Shown here piece by piece: positions 34,584 through 46,606 of a stretch of DNA of 64,000 nt. Origin of the DNA: Xanthoparmelia taractica (Eukaryota; Ascomycota; Lecanoromycetes; Lecanorales; Parmeliaceae); the NCBI GenBank assembly GCA_033085395.1, contig JANQBS010000155.1, positions 31,443-95,442 of the forward strand. The letters are read 5' to 3'. A program made the translations under genes and the position numbers. A model generated the notes under the pieces. That model ran no database searches and had not been told where the DNA came from. It saw only the letters and a program-made list of their open reading frames with translations. Every line of letters starts with the position of its first letter. Positions within the stretch are counted from its first letter, which is position 1.

Positions 34584-35802
34584 CTTGGGCTCTTATTGCT
34601 GCAGAGATCTCGCCTCAAGCAGGGACTGGGGGCTGTAAAAAGGAATTGGACTGAGGGGAAGTAATGGGGAGGAGAAAATCCGTTAAAGTACTTTAGAATG
34701 GTTCCATCGGAAACGAATTGAGTTCTGGAGAATTATTTGTTTCTGCGGGCGCTAAGATAGAGCTAAGATAACGATATGTCCCCCAGAAAATATAATGATA
34801 CTTTCAGTCAAAGGACTCTGCGATTGGTCTAAACCACTGTGACTAGAGTAAGTCATGAACCATGAATCAACGGTCAATGCTTTGTCGCTATCGAGCTATA
34901 AAAGCTAATGGAAGATACATTTTGCCTCTCAAGCCTTCTCCTCCAACCTCTAAGCCTTAAACTCCTCGATATCCGACAAGAAATGCCTTCTCAATTAGGC
35001 TGACCGTGCTTCTGATCAAAGCGACTTGATATATATCCTCGGCATGATCTGATAGGATTCCTATACGTTCTTCAAAGACGAGACGGCAAAGAGCTCTTTA
35101 TCGACAAGGGCAATGAGGGTAAGATCATGCCTTAAAAAAATGACTCTTCGGAGTTTGCTACGACAGTCAAACAGTCAACACTGCCGAAATCAAGTACGGC
35201 CCCCCCGTGCCAGACGACGGGTAGGCTTGGAAATCCTTGCAATATCTGACGACAGCCAGAGACCTCATCTTACTTAGGCGTCAAGTCCAGGTAATCACCC
35301 ATGAAGTTTCGAGGACGAGGTTGTGCTGCTGATACCTGGTGTACTCGCTAGGCAACTAAAGGCTTGGGCAAGTAGAGGTCTTCAATGAATCTCGTAAAGC
35401 GCTTGGTGCTCGGGATGCTGATTTAGCATTGGACAATGAGAACCGTGGAGGGTACGGTGAGCCTGGAATTAGTATTGGACAGCGTAAAATGAACCGATGA
35501 TTGATTGTGCAATCTGAAAACCTATGGAAGCGCCTTCGTGATCCTTGGAAAGAAATTGCCTCTCCGATTATTGATCTTCGACCAGGTAGCACACCGAATG
35601 TGCAAGCTCGTCAAGCCATTGTGGTAGTACAGAACTGAAAGGTGGAAGGAAAGATCCGATGTGTAGCTGAAGCCTGTTCCTTCGCATGCATAACACCCCC
35701 GTCCTTGACAATCTATTTCTTCCTTTAATAACATTTGAGCTGTGGCCTTTGGCGTTTGGTAGCTCACTGCAACACTGTTTAGCAATACCTAGGTTTGAGC
35801 GC
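34584..35802. other. Stretch upstream of ARG1 with unassigned coding-like pieces
   Basis: No complete gene was resolved. Plus-strand pieces look coding: about 35053-35119 (reads DGKELFIDKGNEG, followed by a GTAAG donor), 35163-35220, and 35376-35500 (reads EVFNESRKALGARDADLALD, then GEPGISIGQRK to a TGA). They are separated by intron-like segments. This may be another intron-rich gene or a decayed one. I could not assign a family. Confidence 0.3.
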
Positions 35803-37851
35803 TTAGACAACACTCACAGAGATCTCGTCCATGCCAATCTCCTCTCCATTCGTAGCCGGTGCGGCAGCGCCGTTCACAGTAACCGCAGCATCTGTAGTGG
35901 CCGCAGCACCATTGGCAGCATTGGCGTCGAAGTAATCAACCATTTCTGCGTCAAGCTCATCTGCAGTCTTCGTCTTGGGACGTCCGGCATTACGGCCACG
36001 ACGTGCACCACGTCCTCCAACACGTCCTCCACGAGTAGCTGTGCCGTTGGTGGCAGGTTTCGGAGCGGCGGACTTTGGCTGGCTCTTGCCTTGTCTGGGT
36101 TTTGATTATTACGTTCGTGTCTTGGTAATTGCATGAGCCTTAACTTACGTTACCCGATCACCCAATCCTTTTACGGGAACTGCTGCAGCCTTGGTTGCAT
36201 TGAGAACGACCTCAATCTTGCGAATGTAAGCAAATGATCAATGAGCGAAGCTGCTTTGGTGAGCTTTACCTTCATAGGACGCTTATCGACCAACATTCCG
36301 TTGAGCTGAACGAGAGCATCGTTGGCGCTGCCGGCTTTGCTGAAGACAATAGTTGCAATACCGCGGCTTACACCGTTGGGTCCATAGGTAAGCATGGCTC
36401 TCTTCACATGGCCCACAGATTTGCCGAAATATTCCTATAGCAAGAAATTGCGTATCGAGTCAGTTCACTGGTATGCCGTTAAAAATGGTGTAACAGGTAC
36501 GGCAGAATAGCGAGCGAGCCCAAGGAGAAGACATCTACGGAGAGCCAAACCCCAGCAAATGGATCCTTGCTACTAGAGCACCAGCGAGCGAGCAGCAAGC
36601 ATTAGTAACAATATTAGGCACCGGATCCGATCCTTGCCTTGGTAGAGGATAAAGAGACCCAGGAATTCGGTCCTCGTAAAGCACTCCGTGGGTCGTCGGC
36701 AACCACCGATTGCCACATGAATAGCCTTTCTCCCAATGGAGGAAGTCCGTCTCTTAGTCGAAGGGCATCCTGTAAGATGTATTGACCTGAGTTGTTGCCC
36801 CACGTAGTACCATCAGCGGCCGAAGATTTCGGATAGATTCAGGATACTGCTTGTCCTCTCGAGATCGAGAGCAGTAATGCACGTAGCCTGAGAGAAAATC
36901 TCAGCTCAACAGTTCGATTGAACGTGAATAACACCCGTCCACTTGTCCAGCTTCTCGGAGGCTTGTGCAGGTCGTCTAGAAAGTAATGAAGTGGACCGAG
37001 ACAATCAAGCGTATCGGTTTTTCGTGGGCCTTGAAAGACGTGTCCGTGGTTTACAAGAGATCTCAAATTGTATGTCCAGATGCCTTGGAGTTCCGTGGGC
37101 TGCTTTGCTCTTGCTGCTTCGCTCGCTGATGCTCGAAGCCATATAAATCACATATTGCTTATGATCGGACATTCTCCACATTCACTATCTCGATAGAAAC
37201 ATCATCTCTTCTCACAGTCTTTTGCCTCAGAGCTGGTGTAGTCTGTTTGCCAGACAGAGCGTACATCGCAGCAATATTGGGTATAAGACTTTGGTGTGAA
37301 CTCAACCTCTCATCGCTTTGCGTCATGCTTCATGGATAAGCGAGCTAAAGTCGATGGAAGGAGTAGAGTACGACCTAAGCCTTCTTCTCATGCTGTCCGA
37401 CTGGGTACGAGCTCATGCTCAAAGGAAAATGAGTCGCTCCACGAAAGATCGAAAAGGGCCTCAATAATCGAGTATCATAGAAGCGCCGGCGAAAAAGTCC
37501 GACAAGTGGTGGCCTCAGGTTCAACATACCTTGATCTGGACCTCGTTCACATCGGAAGGCTAGGAATGTTAGTTGCTGTACAATGTTGAGGTTCTCATCA
37601 AGGGATCTTACCAAATTGCTCACGATGATCTTGGATTCTCCATTCCCAGCGGCTGGACCGCTTGGGACTGCGCTCTTTGCAGGAGCAGCTTTAGCACCTC
37701 TTGTATTCTTCTGAATACCTCCTACGACGGGAGCCGCTGCGGCTGCTTTCGTTCCAGTTCCTGCGCGACGACCTCCGCGCCCACGACGGCCTGCGGTCTT
37801 GCGACGGGTGCTGAGGATTTCATCAAGGCTCTGATCTAACTTTCCTGACAT
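35803..37851 (-). CDS. YRA1: RNA annealing / mRNA export adaptor Yra1 (REF/Aly, S. pombe Mlo3)
   Basis: Five exons, 37851-37612, 37559-37530, 36434-36270, 36216-36149 and 36094-35803, give 264 aa. The start MSGKLDQSLDEIL is the conserved N-terminal REF box; an RGG-like basic region follows. One RRM runs from KIIVSNL across PSDVNEVQIK|EYFGKSVG to MKIEVVLNA, and a C-terminal box (TADELDAEMVDYF) closes the protein. Yra1 binds mRNA within TREX and hands it to Mex67. Intron 2 lies inside the RRM and is 1,095 nt, about ten times the usual length here; the other three are 52-54 nt. The yeast gene is known for a large autoregulatory intron. The 30-nt exon 2 joins directly in frame to exon 3, so no exon need be hidden in the long intron. 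Confidence 0.92.
36435..37529 (-). other. 1,095-nt intron of YRA1
   Basis: Donor GTATGT at 37529, acceptor CTATAG ending at 36435, with a GAACTGACTCG branch-like site about 29 nt before the acceptor. No convincing open frame or known small RNA was seen inside. Its length and host gene suggest a regulatory role by analogy with yeast YRA1. Confidence 0.75.
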
Positions 37852-38571
37852 GTTGAGATATGTTGATGCGACTTTTTTGATCGTTTAAAACGTTGGCTTT
37901 GGCTGATGGAGAAGAAAGAATTAGGATAATTGGTTCTTGGGCGAGGAGAGCCGAATCCAGGCTCAAGCGACAGTCTTGATGGCAAGATCGAGGTTTGTGA
38001 CCTGTGAAGCGGCTGCGGATGATGTGCTTACAAGAGCAAGGAGTTGGTGATGGTGAAGACGGACGGCCTGATGGTTTAAGTGATGGCTCTTGAGTTATTG
38101 GCTGTTTGTGTTGTTGAGAAGTGGCTGGCTGGCTGGCTCTTAACACGAAGCAGCTGGAGTGAAGTAGAGCAAGCGTATGTGGCGCTTATATGTAGTGATG
38201 TTTGTTCCAAAGATTGTTTTGATGAAGTTGAAGTGGGAAAAGTGTGTTGTTGCTGGAAGGTGGAAAGAAGGAGGCGAAGGCAGCAGGATGAAGGAATCGC
38301 AGCCGCGCTATAAAATTCGATGGCCTAAACCCGATGCGGCTCTACAAGGGTACAACTCACCTGCAATGAGTCATGAAAGATGCTCACAGCTACAGTAGTG
38401 ACTATTTGCATACAAAGGGACCCAGCTAGAATGACGGCATGAAAGCCAACATTTCGATATTGTCTCATATATTTCAGCGCCTGAGGGTTCGCCCGGCCAG
38501 AATTGCTGGTATATCCGGTGCTTCACTCAGCAGTGTAAAAGTGCATCGTCATTTCAGCAGAGAAAACTTCT
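37852..38571. other. YRA1 promoter side and VPS24 3' flank
   Basis: No gene seen in 720 bp. Confidence 0.4.
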
Positions 38572-39302
38572 TCAGCTCTTCAAAGCCTCCAATCTTCCCC
38601 TCATCTCCTCCAAGGTAGCCTCTTGCTCCTCCAAATCCTCTTCTTCGGCCGCTGGCTCCTCCACAGGCTTCTGATCCACCTTCGCCGCGCCCAGCTTGCC
38701 CTGTAATATCTCCCCAAGCACCTTATCCACTTCAGCGTCCGCTTCCTCATCTTCTCCCTCGAGCAGTTCATCATCCGGGAGACTATCTCCCACCATCTCC
38801 TCAATGATCCCGGCCTTCATCAGCTCCTGTGACAACTCCCTCATCGTTCCTGTAAGCTCTGGTAATCGCACCAAAGAATTCACATCCTTCATTATCCCTG
38901 TAGAAGCCTTGATGCTTCCCTCAATCTTCCTGACCGAAAAGGCCTCGTTCACCTGCATCTGCACACTCTGCAGTTGTGCCTTACTCGTAGCAAGCCGATT
39001 ACTCTGCTTGCGTATCCTGATCAGCTCTTTCGCAAACGTGCGGGTCTCCTGTGCTGCCTGTTTGGCCTGGGAGGGGTTTCTTTGGCCGCGTTTGGAGGCT
39101 TGGAGGATGTATTGACGGGTCTTCTGGTCTAGCTGCTTGAGCTGAAGCAAGTCGCGATCCAATTTACGGGTGTTGGCTCGTATGAGGCTATTACACTTCC
39201 GCATCTACCAGAGATCAGCGCTGTGCTTCCGTTGCTCTCGGCGAAGTGACTGACCTGCGCCGCTGGATCGGGCTTGAAGAAGACAGCCTTAATGGACTCC
39301 AT
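38572..39302 (-). CDS. VPS24: ESCRT-III subunit Vps24 (CHMP3)
   Basis: Exons 39302-39255 and 39204-38572 (50-nt intron) give 226 aa. The short first exon encodes MESIKAVFFKPDPAAQ, which matches the Vps24 N-terminus; the second starts MRKCNSLIRAN. The protein is basic and helical in its first half (QTRTFAKELIRIRK, VNSLVRLPELTGTMRELSQELMKAGIIEEM) and acidic in the second, ending in a MIT-interacting motif region (LEEMRGRLEALKS). Vps24 caps Snf7 polymers during multivesicular-body formation at endosomes. Length agrees with yeast (224 aa). It is divergent to SBA1 with 453 bp between. Confidence 0.95.
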
Positions 39303-39755
39303 AGTTGGAGAGTAAGTGGGAATCAGATAATTGTAATCTCCCTATCTCAGGCCCATAGTGTTGTGTTGTGAAGAGGGTAGGCAGCTCCAAAAGCTTCTTT
39401 CCCCAAACTGACTGTTCCCCACTAGGCCCAAAGCCACGAGCGCTGGAATGTCGTTGGTTAGGCGTGGGAACAGTGCGATTGAGCCATCATTGTCTGTGTC
39501 TTTTGTAAATGCCGCGATGTCTGTATCTGACCTACGATGCAACAATCGACTCCTCAGCTTGAGCGCTGGTTCCATCAATTTCGATCAGCGTCTTCAGCCT
39601 TGTGAGTGGCGCTAGACATCAACATCCTTTAGGACCGAGAGACCACTTTCAATTTTCAAATCTGCTGTAAGCTACACCACTCCCTCTAAAGATTTTTATA
39701 TTCAATAATTCCTAGCATCAACATCACTTTTGACTAACCAGTCATTACGTCGACA
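39303..39755. promoter_or_regulatory. Divergent promoter region VPS24/SBA1
   Basis: A 453-bp spacer between divergent ATGs. I did not recognise heat-shock elements with confidence. Confidence 0.35.
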
Positions 39756-40663
39756 ATGTCTGATTCCAAGCAGACCACTCCAGAAGGTAAGGCAGCTACC
39801 ACACCAATATCCCACGCACAAAATCGTAGCCTTCCGGACCAAATGGCTAACTACTTCCTCTATTTGCAGTCCTCTGGGCTCAGCGCTCTTCCGCCACCGA
39901 CCCAGAGCGCAACTACATTTTGCTCACCATCTCCGCTCCCGATGTCTCCAGCAATTCGCTAAAAATCGATCTGAAGCCCACCTCCCTAACGTTCACCGGC
40001 CACTCCGATACCAAGAAAACCACCTACCACGTCGAGCTAGAATTCTTTGCCGAGATCGACGTTGAGAACAGCAAGACGAATCACACCTCGCGGGATGTGG
40101 AGTTTGTGCTCAGGAAGAAGGAGAAGAAGGAGGAGTACTGGCCAAGGCTGTTGAAGGAGAGCAAAAAGGCGCACTTCCTGAAGACCGATTTTGACAAGGT
40201 AAGCTCGCCCCTGAGATCAAATGGGCTGGACCAAGTCGGCTGACTGAAGTCTTTTGTAGTGGGTTGATGAGGACGAGCAAGACGCCGCGCCTGATGACGA
40301 CATGGGAGCCATGGGAGGCATGGGCGGTATGGGAGGTGGCATGCCCGGTATGGAGGGCATGGGAGGCATGGGCGGCATGGGCGGGGACGGAGGCTTTGGT
40401 GGCATCGGTAAGCTTAAGGACCTCTTTGGACCGCACACACTTTGCTAATGAAGCCAGATTTCTCAAAGCTCGGCGGCGGCGCAGGCGGCATGCCAGACAT
40501 GGGCGATCTCGGGGACGACGCCGAAGAAGGCGGTGCCGACGACGACGACGACGACGAGATGCCGGGGCTTGAGGACGAAGACGCAGAAGGCGCGGACGGA
40601 AAGGGCAAAAGCAAGGAGGGTGGAGAGGCCGCCGCAAGCTCCAAGATCGAAGAAGTGTCTTAG
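39756..40663 (+). CDS. SBA1: Hsp90 co-chaperone p23 (Sba1/Wos2)
   Basis: Four exons, 39756-39786, 39870-40198, 40260-40407 and 40458-40663, give 237 aa; all introns (83, 61 and 50 nt) keep frame. The N-terminal CS domain starts VLWAQRSSATDPERNYI and includes ITISAPD-like and FTGHSDTKKTTYHVELEFF strands, then REVEF-type VEFVLRKKEKKEEYWPRLLK. WVDEDEQD follows, then a run of GGM repeats typical of fungal p23, and an acidic tail (D/E-rich). p23 binds the ATP-closed form of Hsp90 and slows its cycle. Exon 1 is only 31 nt and codes for the unstructured start. Confidence 0.95.
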
Positions 40664-41101
40664 ATACTACACATCAGCGAGCAGACTGGCCGCGTCGAGA
40701 GGCGGTAGCTTGAAGGGTTGAGTCAGTGGTTGCCGAATGCTGGTAATGCTACGATGTGGATGCAATAGATAGACCTTGTTCTTCAGCGGTACCTGTCAAA
40801 AGCGATGCAAGAGACTCGGAACTTGGATCTTCGTTGTATGACCTGTGCCATGAGATGTTACTGCTCGACCGCCTTCCTTCAAAAAGGCTGCTATCCGTGA
40901 GATCTGATGCTAACACGTTCGTCTCTACTCTTTGTATCCTATTGTTCAGAGAAATCCAAAACCTTTGTCTTTCTAGCACATCTAGGTGCAATGAATGATA
41001 TATACGACCTTTTCCAACCCAGGTTCAATCCGCCCATATGTACCAAACCACACCAAAATACATTCTCGAGAGCCAGGAACCCCCTACTAAATACGCTCAG
41101 A
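40664..41101. other. Convergent spacer SBA1/aquaporin
   Basis: 3' flanks of the two genes; no gene seen. Confidence 0.4.
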
Positions 41102-42520
41102 CTATTTGCCGAGTCCATACTCATCCGAGCTCCCATTCTCCTGCCTACCCCTCAACATGTTCGCGGCCCCCGTCTCAATCACACCCTTTATCACGCTCCG
41201 AGTCAGCCTCATGACTTCCCCCCCAAAAAATCAAAAGACGGAAGAAAGCAACTCACAGTCCTACTAATATGCCTCTGCAGCCCCTCCTCCCCATCCTCAT
41301 GCACCGCATGGCCCTTCCCAATCTTACTCAAACTATCCCGCATCAAAAACTCATAATACCCCGTCGCGAATAGCGTCGCGGGCACATTGACCAGAATCGC
41401 GATCCAGGCGTAATTCATATAAGTGAAAGCTTCGCCGCCGAAGAAGATGGCGGCCACGATCCTCGTTCCGAGGTCACGGGCGAGGTTGGTGGATATGGAG
41501 ATGTCGGCGAAGCCCCAGACCATGGTAGCGTATGCGAGACCGATGGCGAAGGGAGCGCCGGCGGCGGCGACGAAGGGGTTCGCGGGGTCGAGACAGGCCC
41601 AGATTACGATGCCGATGTAGGAGTCGACGAAGAATTCGATCATGAAGAGGTAGCCTAGGTTTCTGAAGGATGCGGCGTGTAAGTGGAGCTCTATGTTGTA
41701 CATGTAAAGACTGGAATGAAATGGAATGGACAGAATCGAATATTTAACATACGTCTGATTGGGGTTTGGGAAAGTGCAGAGAATGCTTGCCGGTCCCCCA
41801 TTGAAAACCAACGGCTTCCCAGCAGCCAAGGTCGCTGCCTTGAACTCTTGGATCTCTGGCCTACGTACATTCTGGAGTCAGCATTGCTTCTTCAAGCCAA
41901 ATCTCCGGAACAAAACCTCAGTACCGCAACCTGACTTTGCGACTCCAGCCCCTAATCCGGACCGGAAAGCATCAATTCCAAAAACGTACCAGTACATGCC
42001 CATAAGCAACATGCCAGCCATGAACGAACCGAAGATCTGAGAGAAAATGTAATGGGGAACCTTTCTCCAGGGGAAACCCTGCCAGACAGCGAAACAAATT
42101 GTGATGGCTGGATTGAAGTGACCCCCGGATGTAGAAGCACAGGTGATGATAGCAAAAGCGATGCCAATAGCAAAGCCCCAGCCAATCTGAAAGATGCTGC
42201 CGAAGGCTGTAGGATTGGGCTGCTCAGCATTAATATAGAAGGAAGCGATGGCTGCTATGCCGGGGAAGCTGGTCTGTTGTCAGTATATTAGGCTGGTGTT
42301 AATTTGAAGAAAACCTTTACACATAGAAGAAAACTCCTGTAGCTTCTGCCATACACTCCCGGAGCCATCGTGGTCTATGGTCAGATTAGTATAAACCGTG
42401 CAGTATGGCATTGACTCATATTTACCGAGCGTGCTCAAAATCGAGCTTTCGTTGTGATACTGGCTTCCCAGAAACGACATGTCGAGACAAATGCTGCTGA
42501 ACGGCCTCAGTTGCACCCAT
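41102..42520 (-). CDS. Aquaporin/aquaglyceroporin (MIP family)
   Basis: Six exons, 42520-42426, 42374-42321, 42268-41990, 41860-41753, 41662-41257 and 41185-41102, give 341 aa with frame kept throughout. After a basic N-terminus (RPRWLREC) come six hydrophobic segments. The first half-pore motif is SGGHFNPAIT (canonical NPA). The second is STNLARDLGTR, where the usual NPA reads NLA and the following Arg-Asp (RD) is the aquaglyceroporin-type signature. The channel conducts water and possibly glycerol or other small solutes across membranes. The last exon adds a hydrophilic tail of 27 residues; it is the only join judged on frame and splice sites alone. Introns are 51, 52, 129, 90 and 71 nt. 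Confidence 0.92.
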
Positions 42521-44643
42521 TTCTACTATTTCGAGGTCAATAAACCGTCACTGCCACTGCAGATGTTCCAACTTACAGTCATTGGTCTGCAACCTATGCA
42601 TATTGCTTGACGCCATCTTGCAATTGGCGCGGTGAGTCTATAGAATCCTATAAGAAGTCCTGACTGAACGAAGAAAACTGAGCAAAAGAGACAGCAATGG
42701 TGACGGCAGAAAGAAGAAAGAAAGGGTAAGACGGCTGGAACGGAGAGGCAAAGGAGACAGGGACTCCAGTGTGTTGCCGAACTCATGATGAGATCGGCGA
42801 GCATTCTAAGAACTAGCCAGTGGATATACGGGTCAAAATCCGGCAACTGCATGGATAAGGATGTGCGTCGTGTGCAGTAAAGGGAAGGGTCAGGCTATGG
42901 AAAGTAGCACTGTAACCGTCCCGAAGCCATGAGAGGTAAGTAGGAGCCTGCTTCATAGCACTGACTGTTCGCTACTGCTATCGGCGTCAAGATTAGAAGT
43001 ACTCGTACCATGTCTTTTCCACAATCGGCAATTGCGGAGAAGGGAGAATAGGCATGCAGCCTCGGTACGGGAAGATAACTCGTGGAAAGTCTCTCCACAT
43101 TCTGGAAAGTCAATCCGTTTGTTGTAAATACCTCACACCACTCACTTTAACCATAGTGTGTGAAGAAAAGACACGGGAATCAAATGCCGTCATGTATGCT
43201 TGGCGATCTCTCATCTTTCCTCCCCTCCCCAACAACGTAAAGAAATCCTGCCGCTAGTAATACGCACTGTTGTGGAAAGATGTCTTATGTAATCCAGCGT
43301 CGAGATAGCGGGCGTGCTCTTCGTCGAAGGCTGATGCTCCTCTCAATTATTGCTCGCTCAAACAATGCACCGTAAATGTAGGGCAATGTTCCTCAATGCT
43401 TGTCAAAGAACCGTTGGATCTATGCAGCCTCCCAATAAGGTGGTCGACATGCAGGGTCTGAGCTTGCACACGCAACACCACCCGTCTCTCTCTCTCAAGC
43501 AAACCAGACCTCACTTCATCCAGTCTCTCAATGTTTATAGATCAGCCCAACTCATCAAAGAAGTACACGAACAAGGAAACACCGCACCCGACAATCTCTT
43601 CTTTCAGTACAAGATGGCGGTGAGTGATTGACGATACATTGATGACTTCATCTCTCCACTGGGACTTTAAAGAAAGTTCTCCACAGAAAGATGAATGTCT
43701 CGAAAGAACGGAACTCACGAAACATCGATGCTAGTTAGACGAAATGTCTTACAAGCATCGTCGCTCCAAGGAAGACAGGCAAATGACCCCTGAGATGAAG
43801 CATGCACTGCAGTGATGATAGCCGACAAAGGACACCAGAGACGATAAGTACAAGAACGCAACCACGGAATTTTTCTTCCTAAACCTGTCGGAAAACGAAT
43901 GGATATGTACGGGCAATGTTCTGGATTCCAATCAAGGGCTCGGAAAGCCGATTCATCTGCATGAGAAGCATTGGTATCTTGGGATTCGAGAGACAGGTAC
44001 AGGCACTTTACTTTATTCAATTCCAGTCAGCACTCCCACTGCAACCCCATTCATTCCCGTGATCATATGTCCTGCATGTTCTGCCTTAGTGAGTGACCAA
44101 TGCAGAGAGACATAGTCCGTGATATAGCCCGTGACCAAGCCTGTGCTCGCCAGAGCCAACCGGACTTTCCTTGAGATCACTCTGCTTTAGCTTACACCAA
44201 TGGCGGCCGTCAAAGCTGCAGAAAGAATCATTAGCTTACAGACAGTAATTCACAAGATTCTTCCGATTGAACACTGCTAGGTGTGCAAATTTGTGAAGGC
44301 TTCACTTTGGTCAAATTCCTATAGATAGCTGGGAACACGTCTTTCATTCATCATTAAATTAGCCGAACATTGTCTACAACCTCATCGTCGCCGACAACCA
44401 GCGTAGATCGCTTGGTCAGCGATGCTAGGCAAAAAAAACTCTTCTTCACCATCATTCTGACTCACTTCTTCCTCCTCCTATCCTCCTGCATATTCGTCAA
44501 CACCCACCTACCTTATCCGTCTTGTTGCTGTGGACTAAACTGTCTCCAGCAATAACAACACCATCAAGCTTCTGCTTCTTCGCTCCAGGACTCTGTCTAT
44601 CACCCTCAGTACTTCATTTCAAGTCATCGAAACGCGCGTCAAC
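42521..44643. other. Intergenic, no certain gene
   Basis: Two kilobases with no family I recognise. A plus-strand frame at 43350-43631 ends LIKEVHEQGNTAPDNLFFQYK next to a GTGAGT donor-like site, and a minus-strand frame at 43715-44020 is similarly anonymous. Neither could be extended by splicing. Confidence 0.3.
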
Positions 44644-46606
44644 ATGAAGGCACCTATGGCTTTGATTAAGGAGGAGGTCTCTATGGCTACCATCCCGGTC
44701 ATCTTCATCTCGCAAACTATCCTCCCCACTATCCTGGCATGCATCACCAATTCTCATTTCTGGGTCACCTTCCTATGCTTGATATTCCCGTCTTACATGC
44801 TCATCGTCCGTCATTTTCGCTACCAGCGCGTCAACACGATCAAGAAGCGCTATGGCTTCACGGACGACCCCGATTCCTACAAGGACATGACGCCCGATGT
44901 CTCCCAGGCTGTACTGAAGAACCTCGCCGAATGGGACTTTCCTTTCGTGTTCGAGTTTGGTTGGATCTCCGAATTCTTCAAAGTACGTGCTGACTGCTGA
45001 GCTCACGGCTTCTTCCTCCTCCCTAGCGTTCATCAGCATTCGCTTGTCCCTGTCTTCTGTGCACGGCTATCTGGGATTTCGGATATCGTTGTGCCCATCA
45101 GTTTCTTCCTTTGTGGCGGGCACGCGCCTTCGCTTGGTCTTTCCAATCTTCGTTAAGTCTGATTATTACTCTGTATGCCCTTGGTTGATGATGCTCACGT
45201 ATCTCAAATCGTATCTCGGGTCCAGACCTCTTCCGTGTTACTTTCTCGTCCCCGAGCTTCTCCTTCGAGCTAGCCTTTCCTGATCCTTTAACGAGCTTAT
45301 GCAATCGCCCGGAATCTCACCATGCACTTGCACAACTTCTCTACTTCGAACCAATGAAGGCTTTGCTGACACCCTACTTCACAGACTGCAACTGCGCCCT
45401 GTTTGTCCAAGGTCATCGTCAATTCTGGCCACTTCACTAGCCCGGACCCCCTGATTAGCCACGGTAGACAGCAAGATACGATATGTCTCATGACACAGAT
45501 GCAGGTTCAGCCCTTACATTCGAGGGAGCATGCTCTTACCATGGCGCGTATCAATGAGCATCATAGCCTTTACGGCAATGTGATCAATAGCGATACTGTA
45601 CTATGGCTGTCCTGGTATGTCAATCTGTGGCTGGTGTCGATTCCAAGCGTGACTGCTGACTCGGTATTTGTCTGCAGGATGTGGATGCTTGGCCCCGTTC
45701 AATGGATCAATCTTATCGGCTGGCGTAAACTTCAAGACTTCGAGGTTCACGCCATGTTCGTCTATTGGCGCGAGATGTCAGTTATGCTGGGTTGCAAATG
45801 GGTTCCGAACACAATGACTGAGCTGGAAAATTTCCGTCTGGTAGGATTCTGATGCTTCACGCTCCATTTCCAAAGGCTTGGCTGACCTGATACTCACAGG
45901 ACTTTGAGGCCAAAGAGCAATATTTCAGCCACTGGAATGTCAGCTTTTCTGATGCTATGCTCGACGCTGTCGTATTCTCGGTTCCCAATTTTCTCAAGCC
46001 TGCTGGTCGGAAGTGCCTGGTCGCCGTCTTCGACGAGGATGTACGTCGCTGCAATGGGTGAGTCGTCTCCTCGATTCAATTCTATTGAATACGATCTGAT
46101 CCTGTTACAGATACGCAAACGAGTTTTCTCCTCGCCTCCGAAGCATCCTCGTGTCTATCCTGAAGGCCTGGGGTTTGTTTCAGCGTTACTTTTGTCTACC
46201 TCGTATGTCTCCTCGCGTCTTGACAGCAACCACCAACGCCAACGGTACCGTCAACTTCCCGGATTACACCTTCCCAGCGACGCCCTACTACGTCAAGCAG
46301 ACACTCATGAACCAGTATGGTCCCTTTGCCATCCTCAATCGTCTCCGTGGCTTGCCGATCCCTGCTCCTCGTTTCGGTAGCAATGGCGTTACCTGGGAGT
46401 CCGTGGGTGCTAAGCAGGCCAACAAGGACCGCCAACTTCTGGCCGAAACTCGTGTCTTGCTCAAGTACTCGGACCTCATGAACAAACCCTGGGGTTTCCG
46501 TCCCAACATCAACTGGCAATACAAATCCATCTGCGTCAATCGACACATGGGTCCTGGTTACGGCTCCCCTTTGAACGCCTACAAGCCTGATGCGCTTGTG
46601 ATTTAG
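44644..46606 (+). CDS. mpaB/DUF2236-type ER-bound oxygenase-like protein
   Basis: Five exons, 44644-44982, 45385-45614, 45678-45840, 45900-46057 and 46111-46606, give 461 aa, all in frame. The N-terminus has two membrane-spanning stretches (around VIFISQTILPTILAC and FWVTFLCLIFPSYMLI) followed by a basic stretch. The body matches the DUF2236 fold shared by latex-clearing oxygenase and the mycophenolic-acid enzyme MpaB: ARINEHHSLYG, SDTVLWLSW, MLGPVQWINLIGWRKL, EVHAMFVYWREM. These are haem proteins that cleave terpenoid chains. The candidate haem histidines sit in INEHHSLYG. The first intron is long (402 nt), but the direct exon join keeps the conserved order, so no exon seems hidden. Substrate unknown; no biosynthetic cluster is visible around it. 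Confidence 0.8.

Noticed and set aside
40110..40637. A 175-codon minus-strand frame
   Set aside because: Antisense of the GGM-repeat and acidic tail of SBA1.
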